From assembly GCA_014381485.1 (NCBI GenBank), contig JACNLN010000145.1:1-14868 (forward strand): a stretch of DNA of 14,868 nt. The letters are read 5' to 3'. Shown one piece after another: positions 1-6,721 of this stretch. The notes under the pieces were generated by a model, which searched no databases, had not been told where the DNA came from, and saw only the letters and a list, made by a program, of their open reading frames with translations. Positions within the stretch are counted from its first letter, which is position 1; each line of letters begins with the position of its first letter. A program made the position numbers and the translations under genes. This DNA comes from Fidelibacterota bacterium (GTDB taxonomy: Bacteria; Fidelibacterota; Marinisomatia; Marinisomatales; CAZVFT01).

Positions 1-22
1 CAAAATTAATTTTCCTGATGAA

Positions 23-52
23 TTATTCAGGGTAAATTAGTATCAGTATAAT
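23..52 (+). promoter_or_regulatory. Possible promoter of the M1 peptidase gene
   Basis: A perfect TATAAT lies at 47-52, 30 bases before the ATG at 83. A weak -35-like TTATTC (23-28) lies 18 bases upstream. The short leader carries an AAGGA-type ribosome binding site just before the gene. AT-rich DNA gives such matches by chance and FCB bacteria often use other promoter sequences, so this is tentative. A 5-bp dyad (CCTGA 14-18 / TCAGG 27-31) overlaps the -35 region. Confidence 0.3.
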
Positions 53-82
53 TAGCAAAACACAAAAAAAGGATATTATCTA

Positions 83-3058
83 ATGAATATAAATTCACAT
101 AGTAAACACTTCTGTTCTGTTATTCTGTTACTACTTTTCTTAACTCCTGTTTTTGCAGATGACTACTGGCAGCAGGAGGTGAATTATGAAATCCATGTAA
201 CACTTGATGATTCTGCTCATACCTTATCAGCACATGAAATCATTTCTTACACAAATAATTCACCAGACACTCTAGATTTTCTCTGGTTTCATCTCTGGCC
301 TAATGCTTATAAAAATAATGAAACGGCGTATGCGAAACAGAAACTCGAACACTTTTCCACCCGATTTCATTTTGCTAAAGAGAAAGATCGAGGTTATATC
401 GACAGTCTCGATTTTAATATGAATAATGTACCTCTGAAATGGGAATATCATCCGGAGTGGATTGATGTGGCGAAGGTGTATCTCAATGAGCCCCTTCCTC
501 CGGGGAAAAGTGTAACACTGGAAACACCATTTTTCGTAAAAATCCCGAAGGTCTTCTCGCGACTGGGGCACACCGGGAAACATTATGAAATTACTCAATG
601 GTACCCGAAACCCGCTGTTTATGACAAAGAAGGTTGGCATCCCATACCTTATCTGGATATGGGTGAATTTTACAGTGAGTTTGGATCCTTTAATGTCTAT
701 CTTACTCTTCCAGAAGATTATAGGGTAATGGCTACGGGGGATATTGTGAATGGGGAAGCAGAATATGCATGGCTGGATTCACTTGCAGAAGAAGGGGAAA
801 AACTTCATACGCTGGACAAGAAAGCTTTTAAAAAGAAAATCCGGAAGATTAAGAAAGAGATAAAAAAGGCTAAAAAGAAGAAATCTGAGAAGGAAAAAAC
901 TGAGAAGCAGAAAATGAAGACTCTTCATTTTCATCAGGAGAATGTGCATGATTTTGCATGGTTTGCAGATCCCAACTGGATTGTAAGGAAAGGAGAGTTA
1001 TGGTTATCGGATTCCACGAGGAAGGTTACTCTCTGGAGCATGTACCTGCCGAGAAATGCAAAGCTCTGGGAAAAATCTCTTGAGTACATTCATGATGCAG
1101 GGTACTGGTATAGCAAGTTTTATGGTGACTACCCCTACAATCACATTACCGCAGTGGATGGAGATATGTCCGCTGGGGGTGGAATGGAATATCCCAACAT
1201 CACCGTCATTTCAAGTGGGGGATCCAAAGATCTGTTGGAGTTTGTGATTATGCACGAAGTTGGACACAACTGGTTTTATGGGATTCTCGGAAGCGATGAA
1301 CGGGATCATGCGTGGCTCGATGAGGGGTTAAACGAATATTCTAACATTCGCTACTGGGAGAAAAAATATCCAGAGCGAAACGGGCAGATTATTGTACAGG
1401 ACTTTACACAGAATAAAATGGGGATCGGAAAAAACCTTGATTTCCGGTGGGTGATGGGATATCTGGGATATCAGGGGAGAGCTGTAACCGGAGATGATCA
1501 ACCGATCGAACTGCCGTCAATCGAGTTTCACCGCGGGAACTATGGATCAATAGTGTATGGTAAAACGGCCATTTTTACTCGGTACCTCCAGCACTATCTC
1601 GGTGAAGAAAAGATAGACGAGATTATGCAGGATTATTATGAAAAATGGAAATTCAAACATCCCCAGCCGGAAGATTTCTGGGTAATATTTGAAAAGCATG
1701 TTGATGAAGATCTGAGCTGGTATTTTGATGATGCCATTAATGACACAAAGGTTATTGATTATGGTCTTACTTCACTGAAAGAGGGGGAAGTGACAGTGGT
1801 TAACTTTGGGACGATGACTCCACCCATTGAGCTTGGATTTTACGATTCAGAGGGCAGGGAAATAGTTCGAAAATGGTTTCCTGGATTCGACGGGAAGAAA
1901 AAAGTGAACACACCAATGGAAACAAAGCGAGTGATTGTTGATCCGGACAACTATATGCCTGACATCAATCGCTGGAATAATACCACATCCAAACCTTTCA
2001 AGTTTCATTTTGTTTTTGATCAACCAACCTTTCAGCACCGGGAGGTGAACTTACTCCCGTGGCTTAGCGGAAATGCTTATAACAAACTGACCTTTGGCTT
2101 TGTGGGATATAGCGGTTTTGTACCCGGGTATTTCTATGGGCTGGGGTTTACACCTCAATGGGATTTTGAACACAACAAGGTTGTTGGTAACTTCTCGGTT
2201 CAAAGAACCTTTTATCGGATTCTTGGCTTCCGGACTTTGACTGTCTCGGGAAAGGGGGGTGATTATGCTGGTAGGAAAGGGGCAAATCTGTCGGTATTTG
2301 GAGTGGTGCGAAAACCTATTATCTCCACACCATATGTCACCATGTCAGGGAATCTTTATCTTCATAATATCAAACCCGAAGCAGTAAATCCAACGTATTA
2401 CAGGTCAGGAGAGTACGTGGTAACCAATATAAGTTTGTCGTATTATCATCGACCAAATCCTTTCTTGTCATACAACGGATCTTTGGGACTTTCCGGAAGT
2501 GTGCAAGGGGCTTCTTTTGCTCGCTTCTCTAGTGTTGGTAGGCTTCGCTTGAGATATTCAAAAAAACTTAATCTCAGATGCAGAATCTGGGCAGGAACCT
2601 TTGTCAATGATCGTGACATTCCCACACAATATCAAACATGGATGGGGGGTGGAGTGGATCCCAATTTTGAACAAAGCTGGGTTTTCAACCGTACAGATGA
2701 CGGAGGAAGAAGTCCGGTGAATGTTTACGATGAACAATTCATTCAGGAAGGACCTGCTCTACGAGGACGTGCCATTATCAATGGGATTCCTGTGGTATCG
2801 ACCAGTAACGCCTGGGGTATTAATGTTGATCAAAACCTCCCGTTTGTCCCGGTTGGGTTGTATGCTGATGCAGGCGGAGCCACCGATCTGAATGAAATTC
2901 TGATGGATGCTGGGTTGCGATTTTCTCTTCCCTTTATTCGTATTTACATTCCTCTATATCAAAGCTGGGATAATAAAACAGTACCCACTGACATTGATTG
3001 GATTCTGGATAGAGCACGATTTGAGATAAATGTTTCTATACCAATGATTCGGAGATAA
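83..3058 (+). CDS. Secreted M1-family zinc metallopeptidase with probable C-terminal outer-membrane beta-barrel
   Basis: This is a gluzincin aminopeptidase-like enzyme that should cleave peptides outside the cytoplasm. Residues 1-25 form a Sec signal peptide (hydrophobic core, cleavage near F-A/D). The N-terminal saddle domain (about 26-320) contains a Lys-rich insert at 246-279. The catalytic core has GGGMEYP at 365-371 (the exopeptidase-motif position), HEVGH at 391-395 with the third zinc ligand E414 exactly 18 residues on, and Y492 in YGK as the probable transition-state tyrosine. Residues about 650-991 are not typical of M1 enzymes. They alternate polar and hydrophobic residues in strand-length stretches, contain an LRG (893-895), then a strand and an aDaGg-like turn, which resembles the end of Omp85/surface-antigen barrels. 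At 991 residues it is long for the family. An AAGGAT ribosome site precedes the ATG. The peptidase call is firm; the barrel is inferred. Confidence 0.9.
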   Translation: MNINSHSKHFCSVILLLLFLTPVFADDYWQQEVNYEIHVTLDDSAHTLSAHEIISYTNNSPDTLDFLWFHLWPNAYKNNETAYAKQKLEHFSTRFHFAKEKDRGYIDSLDFNMNNVPLKWEYHPEWIDVAKVYLNEPLPPGKSVTLETPFFVKIPKVFSRLGHTGKHYEITQWYPKPAVYDKEGWHPIPYLDMGEFYSEFGSFNVYLTLPEDYRVMATGDIVNGEAEYAWLDSLAEEGEKLHTLDKKAFKKKIRKIKKEIKKAKKKKSEKEKTEKQKMKTLHFHQENVHDFAWFADPNWIVRKGELWLSDSTRKVTLWSMYLPRNAKLWEKSLEYIHDAGYWYSKFYGDYPYNHITAVDGDMSAGGGMEYPNITVISSGGSKDLLEFVIMHEVGHNWFYGILGSDERDHAWLDEGLNEYSNIRYWEKKYPERNGQIIVQDFTQNKMGIGKNLDFRWVMGYLGYQGRAVTGDDQPIELPSIEFHRGNYGSIVYGKTAIFTRYLQHYLGEEKIDEIMQDYYEKWKFKHPQPEDFWVIFEKHVDEDLSWYFDDAINDTKVIDYGLTSLKEGEVTVVNFGTMTPPIELGFYDSEGREIVRKWFPGFDGKKKVNTPMETKRVIVDPDNYMPDINRWNNTTSKPFKFHFVFDQPTFQHREVNLLPWLSGNAYNKLTFGFVGYSGFVPGYFYGLGFTPQWDFEHNKVVGNFSVQRTFYRILGFRTLTVSGKGGDYAGRKGANLSVFGVVRKPIISTPYVTMSGNLYLHNIKPEAVNPTYYRSGEYVVTNISLSYYHRPNPFLSYNGSLGLSGSVQGASFARFSSVGRLRLRYSKKLNLRCRIWAGTFVNDRDIPTQYQTWMGGGVDPNFEQSWVFNRTDDGGRSPVNVYDEQFIQEGPALRGRAIINGIPVVSTSNAWGINVDQNLPFVPVGLYADAGGATDLNEILMDAGLRFSLPFIRIYIPLYQSWDNKTVPTDIDWILDRARFEINVSIPMIRR

Positions 3059-3136
3059 TAACAAAATTCTCCGTCACTGAAAAAAATTATATTATTCAAA
3101 ATCACATTTTTGACTAATGTGAAAAAGGATATATTT

Positions 3137-3165
3137 TTTTCCTTCAATCGTTTTTAAATTATAAT
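3137..3165 (+). promoter_or_regulatory. Possible promoter of the 142-residue gene
   Basis: A perfect TATAAT lies at 3160-3165, 50 bases before the TTG start at 3216. The -35 region at the right distance (about 3137-3142) is only T-rich and matches poorly. The gene stands alone between gaps of about 150 bases, so it probably needs its own promoter. Confidence 0.3.
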
Positions 3166-3200
3166 AGTGTTTTTAAATCAATTTGGCGTATTTCGATAAG

Positions 3201-3206
3201 AAGGAG
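3201..3206 (+). promoter_or_regulatory. Ribosome binding site fixing a TTG start
   Basis: AAGGAG ends nine bases before the TTG at 3216. The reading frame has no ATG near its beginning, so this strong site is the main support for the TTG start. Confidence 0.65.
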
Positions 3207-3215
3207 TAACTCTCT

Positions 3216-3644
3216 TTGAAGTGGAATAAAGAAAAATTTCTTGAAGAATTAACCTCTAATACATCTCGTGAAGTCGCAAAGGTTGGGATAAAACTGTATC
3301 AATTTATTGAAAAAAATGCTGATGAAATATCCTGGGGAAAAGGAAGTGAGTATGGGACAGTAACGTACAAAACAAAATCCGATCTTGGAATATTATCCCT
3401 GTTTCAGTTAACGACACGAGGGCAAGTAAAATTTTATGTAAACTATCTTCGTCAAAAGGTTATTCACAAGTCTGTCATCAAAGATTACGTGATAAAACTT
3501 GAATCCAATTTCCTGAGGGATTTTGACAAACGGAATTATCCGACTGATTCATTTTGTGATATCAGCGAACTCTTTCATACCTCTACTCAAGTAAATAAAT
3601 TGATTCAAACTATTGAGGGTATAGCTTACCGATTGAGATTGTAA
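3216..3644 (+). CDS. Small uncharacterised cytosolic protein, TTG start
   Basis: This 142-residue protein has no signal peptide or membrane segment. The N-terminal 35 residues look helical and charged. The most distinctive stretch is ISWGKGSEYGTVTYK at about residues 38-52, followed by a beta-rich run ending in GQVKFYVNYL. The C-terminal half is charged and probably helical. I have the impression that the W-G-K-G...G-T block recurs in small bacterial proteins of unknown function, sometimes near nucleases, but I cannot name a family. The TTG start is supported by AAGGAG nine bases upstream. The gene is flanked by gaps of about 155 bases on both sides, with a terminator-like hairpin after it, so it is probably transcribed alone. 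It has no evident link to its neighbours. Confidence 0.7.
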   Translation: MKWNKEKFLEELTSNTSREVAKVGIKLYQFIEKNADEISWGKGSEYGTVTYKTKSDLGILSLFQLTTRGQVKFYVNYLRQKVIHKSVIKDYVIKLESNFLRDFDKRNYPTDSFCDISELFHTSTQVNKLIQTIEGIAYRLRL

Positions 3645-3674
3645 AATAGTCGTAACGACAACAGACCATCTGTC

Positions 3675-3704
3675 CAGCGAATTTCCATTGGCTGAACTTT
3701 TTCT
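3675..3704 (+). terminator. Probable intrinsic terminator after the 142-residue gene
   Basis: CAGC (3675-3678) pairs with GCTG (3691-3694), and AAT (3680-3682) with ATT (3687-3689), across one G-G mismatch, with loop TTCC. A T-rich run starts three bases later (TTTTTCTT, 3698-3705). The stem is short and imperfect. It lies 31 bases after the stop codon at 3644. Confidence 0.45.
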
Positions 3705-3798
3705 TCGAAATTGTTTTTTTCTGATAAACCTTTAATTTTTCGCAAATCATCGTTTGTATTCATAGATCAAGAGGTTTTATAAAGCGCACAAAATACCT

Positions 3799-4809
3799 GT
3801 GAAAGTTTTAGCAAAATGGTGGGAACCGATTAAAAGTGGTAAAGTACTCTGCACTCTCTGCCCTCGGTATTGCAAGATTGGCAACGGACAAACAGGTTTC
3901 TGTTTCGTGCGAAAAAATGAGGATGGAAAGCTTTACCAGATGGCATATGGTCGTCCCACGGGTTTTGCTGTAGATCCCATCGAAAAAAAACCACTGAATC
4001 ACTTTCTTCCCGGTACGTCTATCTTAAGTTTTGGTACTGCGGGGTGCAATCTTGGATGTCGATACTGCCAGAACTGGGATATGAGCAAGGCAAAGATGGA
4101 TAACTTAAAATCGGTGAAAGTTACCCCTGAAGAAGTGGTTCAAATAGCGAAAAAAAATAACTGTCCTGGTATAGCATATACATACAATGAACCAATCATT
4201 TTTGCGGAATTCATTCTTGATGTGGCTCAACTTGCCAGAAAAGAGGGTATTAAAAATGTCATGGTCACTAATGGGTATGTCACCCCTGAAGCGAGAGAGG
4301 AGATTTTTTCCTTGATTGATGGGGTAAATGTAGACCTGAAGGCACTCAGTGAACAATTTTATCATAAACTAACCTATTCACATCTATCGGATGTACTAGA
4401 TACTATCCGTTGGTTTCACGATGAAACAGATGTCTGGATGGAGATTACCAATCTGCTGATCCCAGGATATAACGATGACTTTTCTGAAATAAAAAATATG
4501 GTAGATTGGCTTATAGAAAATGTTGGAGATGAAGTCCCCCTTCATTTCACAGCATTTCATCCCGATTTTAAAATGCTTGATGTTCCAAGAACACCCCACC
4601 GAACAATAACAAAAGCAAGACGGCTGGCGATGGAATGGGACATGAAATACGTCTATGTAGGGAATGTCTTCGACAGCGAGGGGCAGACAACTTTCTGTCC
4701 GAATTGTCACAGAGCGCTTATTGAACGGAGCTGGCATTCCGTTCTGAAAGTTGATCTGGAAGGGACACGATGCAGTTGTGGGCAGGAGATACCAGTCGTC
4801 TGGAATTGA
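3799..4809 (+). CDS. amrS: AmmeMemoRadiSam-system radical SAM enzyme
   Basis: This is a 336-residue radical SAM protein related to pyruvate formate-lyase-activating enzymes. The 4Fe-4S cluster motif CxxxCxxC is at C83, C87 and C90, followed by QNW. The N-terminal Cys block (C18, C21, C25, C35, with CPRYC) and the stretches YTYNEP, VMVTNGY and FHPDFKM are hallmarks of the AmrS family. The C-terminus carries CxxC (C300, C303) and CxC (C325, C327), a likely metal-binding or second-cluster region. The family is named for genomic co-occurrence with AMMECR1 and Memo proteins; its substrate is not settled, and neither partner is in this window. The GTG start has no good ribosome site (GAGG is about 24 bases away). 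An in-frame stop at 3763-3765 limits any extension, and the N-terminus fits the family. Protein length is normal. Confidence 0.9.
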   Translation: MKVLAKWWEPIKSGKVLCTLCPRYCKIGNGQTGFCFVRKNEDGKLYQMAYGRPTGFAVDPIEKKPLNHFLPGTSILSFGTAGCNLGCRYCQNWDMSKAKMDNLKSVKVTPEEVVQIAKKNNCPGIAYTYNEPIIFAEFILDVAQLARKEGIKNVMVTNGYVTPEAREEIFSLIDGVNVDLKALSEQFYHKLTYSHLSDVLDTIRWFHDETDVWMEITNLLIPGYNDDFSEIKNMVDWLIENVGDEVPLHFTAFHPDFKMLDVPRTPHRTITKARRLAMEWDMKYVYVGNVFDSEGQTTFCPNCHRALIERSWHSVLKVDLEGTRCSCGQEIPVVWN

Positions 4810-4928
4810 GAGATTCGGCCGCATATCCACGCGATTTGTCAACTATAGACTATACAGCTTAACTCACACTGAAATAGGGCATATAAATGCTGGTAATCCC
4901 GTAGTTAAAAAAGTTGTTGCTAATTATC

Positions 4929-4946
4929 TATGTAAATAATAACATA
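4929..4946. promoter_or_regulatory. Candidate PadR operator (ATGT-N8-ACAT dyad)
   Basis: TATGT (4929-4933) and ACATA (4942-4946) form a perfect inverted repeat with an 8-base AT-only spacer. ATGT-N8-ACAT is the operator pattern described for PadR repressors of phenolic-acid decarboxylase genes. It lies 64 bases upstream of a padR-family gene, where autoregulation would be expected. A TTGTTG (4914-4919) just upstream could be a -35 element, which would place the dyad across the promoter. The pattern can arise by chance in AT-rich DNA. Confidence 0.5.
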
Positions 4947-5009
4947 TGGCATGGTTAACATCTATTTTACTACTCAACTTAATTGCAGCAAGGATAATGG
5001 AGATCATAG

Positions 5010-5540
5010 ATGAACCTTGAGACAGTCATCCTCGGTTTCCTGAATATGGAGCCCATGTCAGGTTACGATCTTTCCAAGCGGATTGATTCTTCTGTAGGTT
5101 TTTTTTGGCACGCCACTCATCCGCAGATTTATGGAACACTGAAGAAGATGATAGCGGATGGTTATGTCACTTTTGATCACGAAATCCAAGAGTCAGGACC
5201 AGCTCGAAAAGTCTATACGATTACCGGAGAGGGTAAACAGTTCCTTCTGGAACAACTGCCAACAATTGAACCACATTTGGTGAAGTTTCCACTTTTGGTT
5301 ACCATGTTCCTTGGCTCTGAGCTGGGCTTAGAATTTTGGAGAAAGGCTCTGGTGGATCAGATCGAAGAACAGGAGGAGATGCTCCAGGTTTATTATACTA
5401 TTCTGAAGGAGATTCCTAAAGTTGGCTCCAGCCAAGATTTGGGAGGTTACTTGAGGAAAAGGACCCTTGATTTTGGCATCGACTATCAGAAGTTTTTCAT
5501 CAAATGGTTGAAACATACGTTGAAGGAGATTAAGCAATGA
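5010..5540 (+). CDS. PadR-family transcriptional regulator
   Basis: This 176-residue protein is a winged-helix repressor of the PadR type. The DNA-binding domain spans about residues 1-80: an opening helix (ETVILGFLNMEPMSGYDL), the recognition-helix region (HPQIYGTLKKMIADGYV), and the wing ending in the signature KVYTITGEG. The remaining half is the helical Vir_act_alpha_C-type region used for dimerisation, here rich in Glu, Gln and Lys. Such regulators usually repress efflux, detoxification or catabolic genes and release DNA on binding small, often aromatic or hydrophobic, ligands. The start has GGAG seven bases upstream. The last four bases (ATGA) overlap the start of the next gene, so the two are translationally coupled and the likely targets are this gene and those after it. 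The ligand cannot be inferred. Confidence 0.88.
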   Translation: MNLETVILGFLNMEPMSGYDLSKRIDSSVGFFWHATHPQIYGTLKKMIADGYVTFDHEIQESGPARKVYTITGEGKQFLLEQLPTIEPHLVKFPLLVTMFLGSELGLEFWRKALVDQIEEQEEMLQVYYTILKEIPKVGSSQDLGGYLRKRTLDFGIDYQKFFIKWLKHTLKEIKQ

Positions 5541-6709
5541 ATAAGTTATTATTTATTGTCGCTTTCGCATTACTAACTGGATGTTCTTCTACTATTCCAA
5601 ACTATTACGAACCCTGGCAATCCGATTATCATAAGCAATTCAATGATATCCGTATTCAAGTGGTAGCTCATGGATTATTGGCACCCAGTGCTCACAACAC
5701 CCAACCGTGGATAGTAAAGTTGGATAAAGACAATTATGATGTTTTTGAACTCTATGTAGATTCAGAAAGATTGCTGCCGGAAACGGATCCACCGTCTAGA
5801 CAAATTACCATCAGTCAGGGAACATTTTTGGAAACAGTGAGAATCGCCGCTGACCAATTGGGATATTCCATGGGAATGGAACTCTTCCCCAAAGGTGAGT
5901 ATGGCACTTCAGATTCCATACAAGAGATGCAGGATCTTCCTGTGGCTCGGGTTACGCTCCTGAGAAATATTCCCAAGGAGGAGCCTGTTCTAATGCAAAT
6001 GGAAAACCCTCAGAAGGTTGATCTTTATTCAGAAATATTTCACCGTGTGACCAACCGGACTGCCTATTATGGTAATCCTCTGACCGACGATGAAATGTCC
6101 GTGTTACTATCACTTAACAACAACCCAAATCTTTTACTGGTCTTTTTCAATGATGCAGCGTCTTTAGAAAAAATCCGTTCCTTAACTATCAGTGGCGTAA
6201 AAGTAGAAGCCACAACTGAACAAACCATGAGTGAAACAAAACGATTATTCCGAGATTCGGAAAAGGAGAAAAAAGAACACCGGGATGGCATCACTGTGAT
6301 GAGTGGCGGACTCAAGGGAATGAAACTGCAAATCGTTCAGTTTTTCTCAAACCTGTTTCCCATGAGTTGGGAAAAGATGGGTGATATCTGGCTCAAATCG
6401 GAAACGCGTAATATCAACAGTGCGCCGACTTTTGCTATGATTATTTCAAATGATAACTCAAGGAAAACTCAAGTGGAAACTGGCATGTTATACAGCCGGT
6501 TTCAACTCAAAGCATCTCAAATGGGCATCAGCATACAGCCATTAAGTCAAGTCCTGCAGGAATATCCGGAGATGGCGGAATTGTATCAGCAGGTGCATCG
6601 GGAATTTGCTGAAGATGGACAGACCATTCAAATACTGGTGAGAATGGGAAGAGCTGAGGATGTGTTGCACAGTCCGCGCAGGGATTTGACGGACATTTTA
6701 TCGAATTAG
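5537..6709 (+). CDS. Acg-family (nitroreductase-fold) FMN-binding lipoprotein
   Basis: This 390-residue protein begins with a short hydrophobic leader and the lipobox L-T-G-C16, so it should be lipidated at Cys16 and anchored in the envelope. The mature part matches Acg-like members of the nitroreductase superfamily: APSAHNTQPW (49-58) near the N-terminus, RVTNRTAY (170-177), a helix with G316 leading to QPLSQ, and a C-terminal MGRAED...SPRRDL. Acg-type proteins carry a duplicated half-fold that binds FMN; the founding mycobacterial member is thought to hold FMN rather than reduce nitro compounds. The envelope location is notable because there is no twin-arginine signal, so FMN would have to be inserted after Sec export or be absent. 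No ApbE flavinylation motif was seen. AAGGAG lies eight bases before the ATG. It overlaps padR by 4 bases and sits 12 bases from the first TonB receptor. Confidence 0.78.
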   Translation: MNKLLFIVAFALLTGCSSTIPNYYEPWQSDYHKQFNDIRIQVVAHGLLAPSAHNTQPWIVKLDKDNYDVFELYVDSERLLPETDPPSRQITISQGTFLETVRIAADQLGYSMGMELFPKGEYGTSDSIQEMQDLPVARVTLLRNIPKEEPVLMQMENPQKVDLYSEIFHRVTNRTAYYGNPLTDDEMSVLLSLNNNPNLLLVFFNDAASLEKIRSLTISGVKVEATTEQTMSETKRLFRDSEKEKKEHRDGITVMSGGLKGMKLQIVQFFSNLFPMSWEKMGDIWLKSETRNINSAPTFAMIISNDNSRKTQVETGMLYSRFQLKASQMGISIQPLSQVLQEYPEMAELYQQVHREFAEDGQTIQILVRMGRAEDVLHSPRRDLTDILSN

Positions 6710-6721
6710 GAGGATGGTAAC

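Noticed and set aside
14..31. Dyad CCTGA / TCAGG near the window start, considered as a terminator of an upstream gene
   Set aside because: The stem is only 5 bp with no T-run after it on the + strand.
272..640. 122-residue minus-strand frame within the peptidase gene
   Set aside because: Shadow of the M1 gene; no ribosome site or family features. The other opposite-strand frames inside genes were dropped for the same reason.
3102..3122. Hairpin TCACATT / AATGTGA after the peptidase gene, considered as a terminator
   Set aside because: The stem is AT-rich and is followed by A and G rather than a T-run, so a terminator is not supported.
3799..4809. Pyruvate formate-lyase-activating enzyme call for the radical SAM gene
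   Set aside because: The N-terminal Cys block, CPRYC, and YTYNEP fit AmrS better, and no glycyl-radical enzyme gene is nearby.
4751..4939. 62-residue open frame on + strand after amrS
   Set aside because: It begins inside amrS in another frame, has no ribosome site and no recognisable content, and runs through the likely padR control region.
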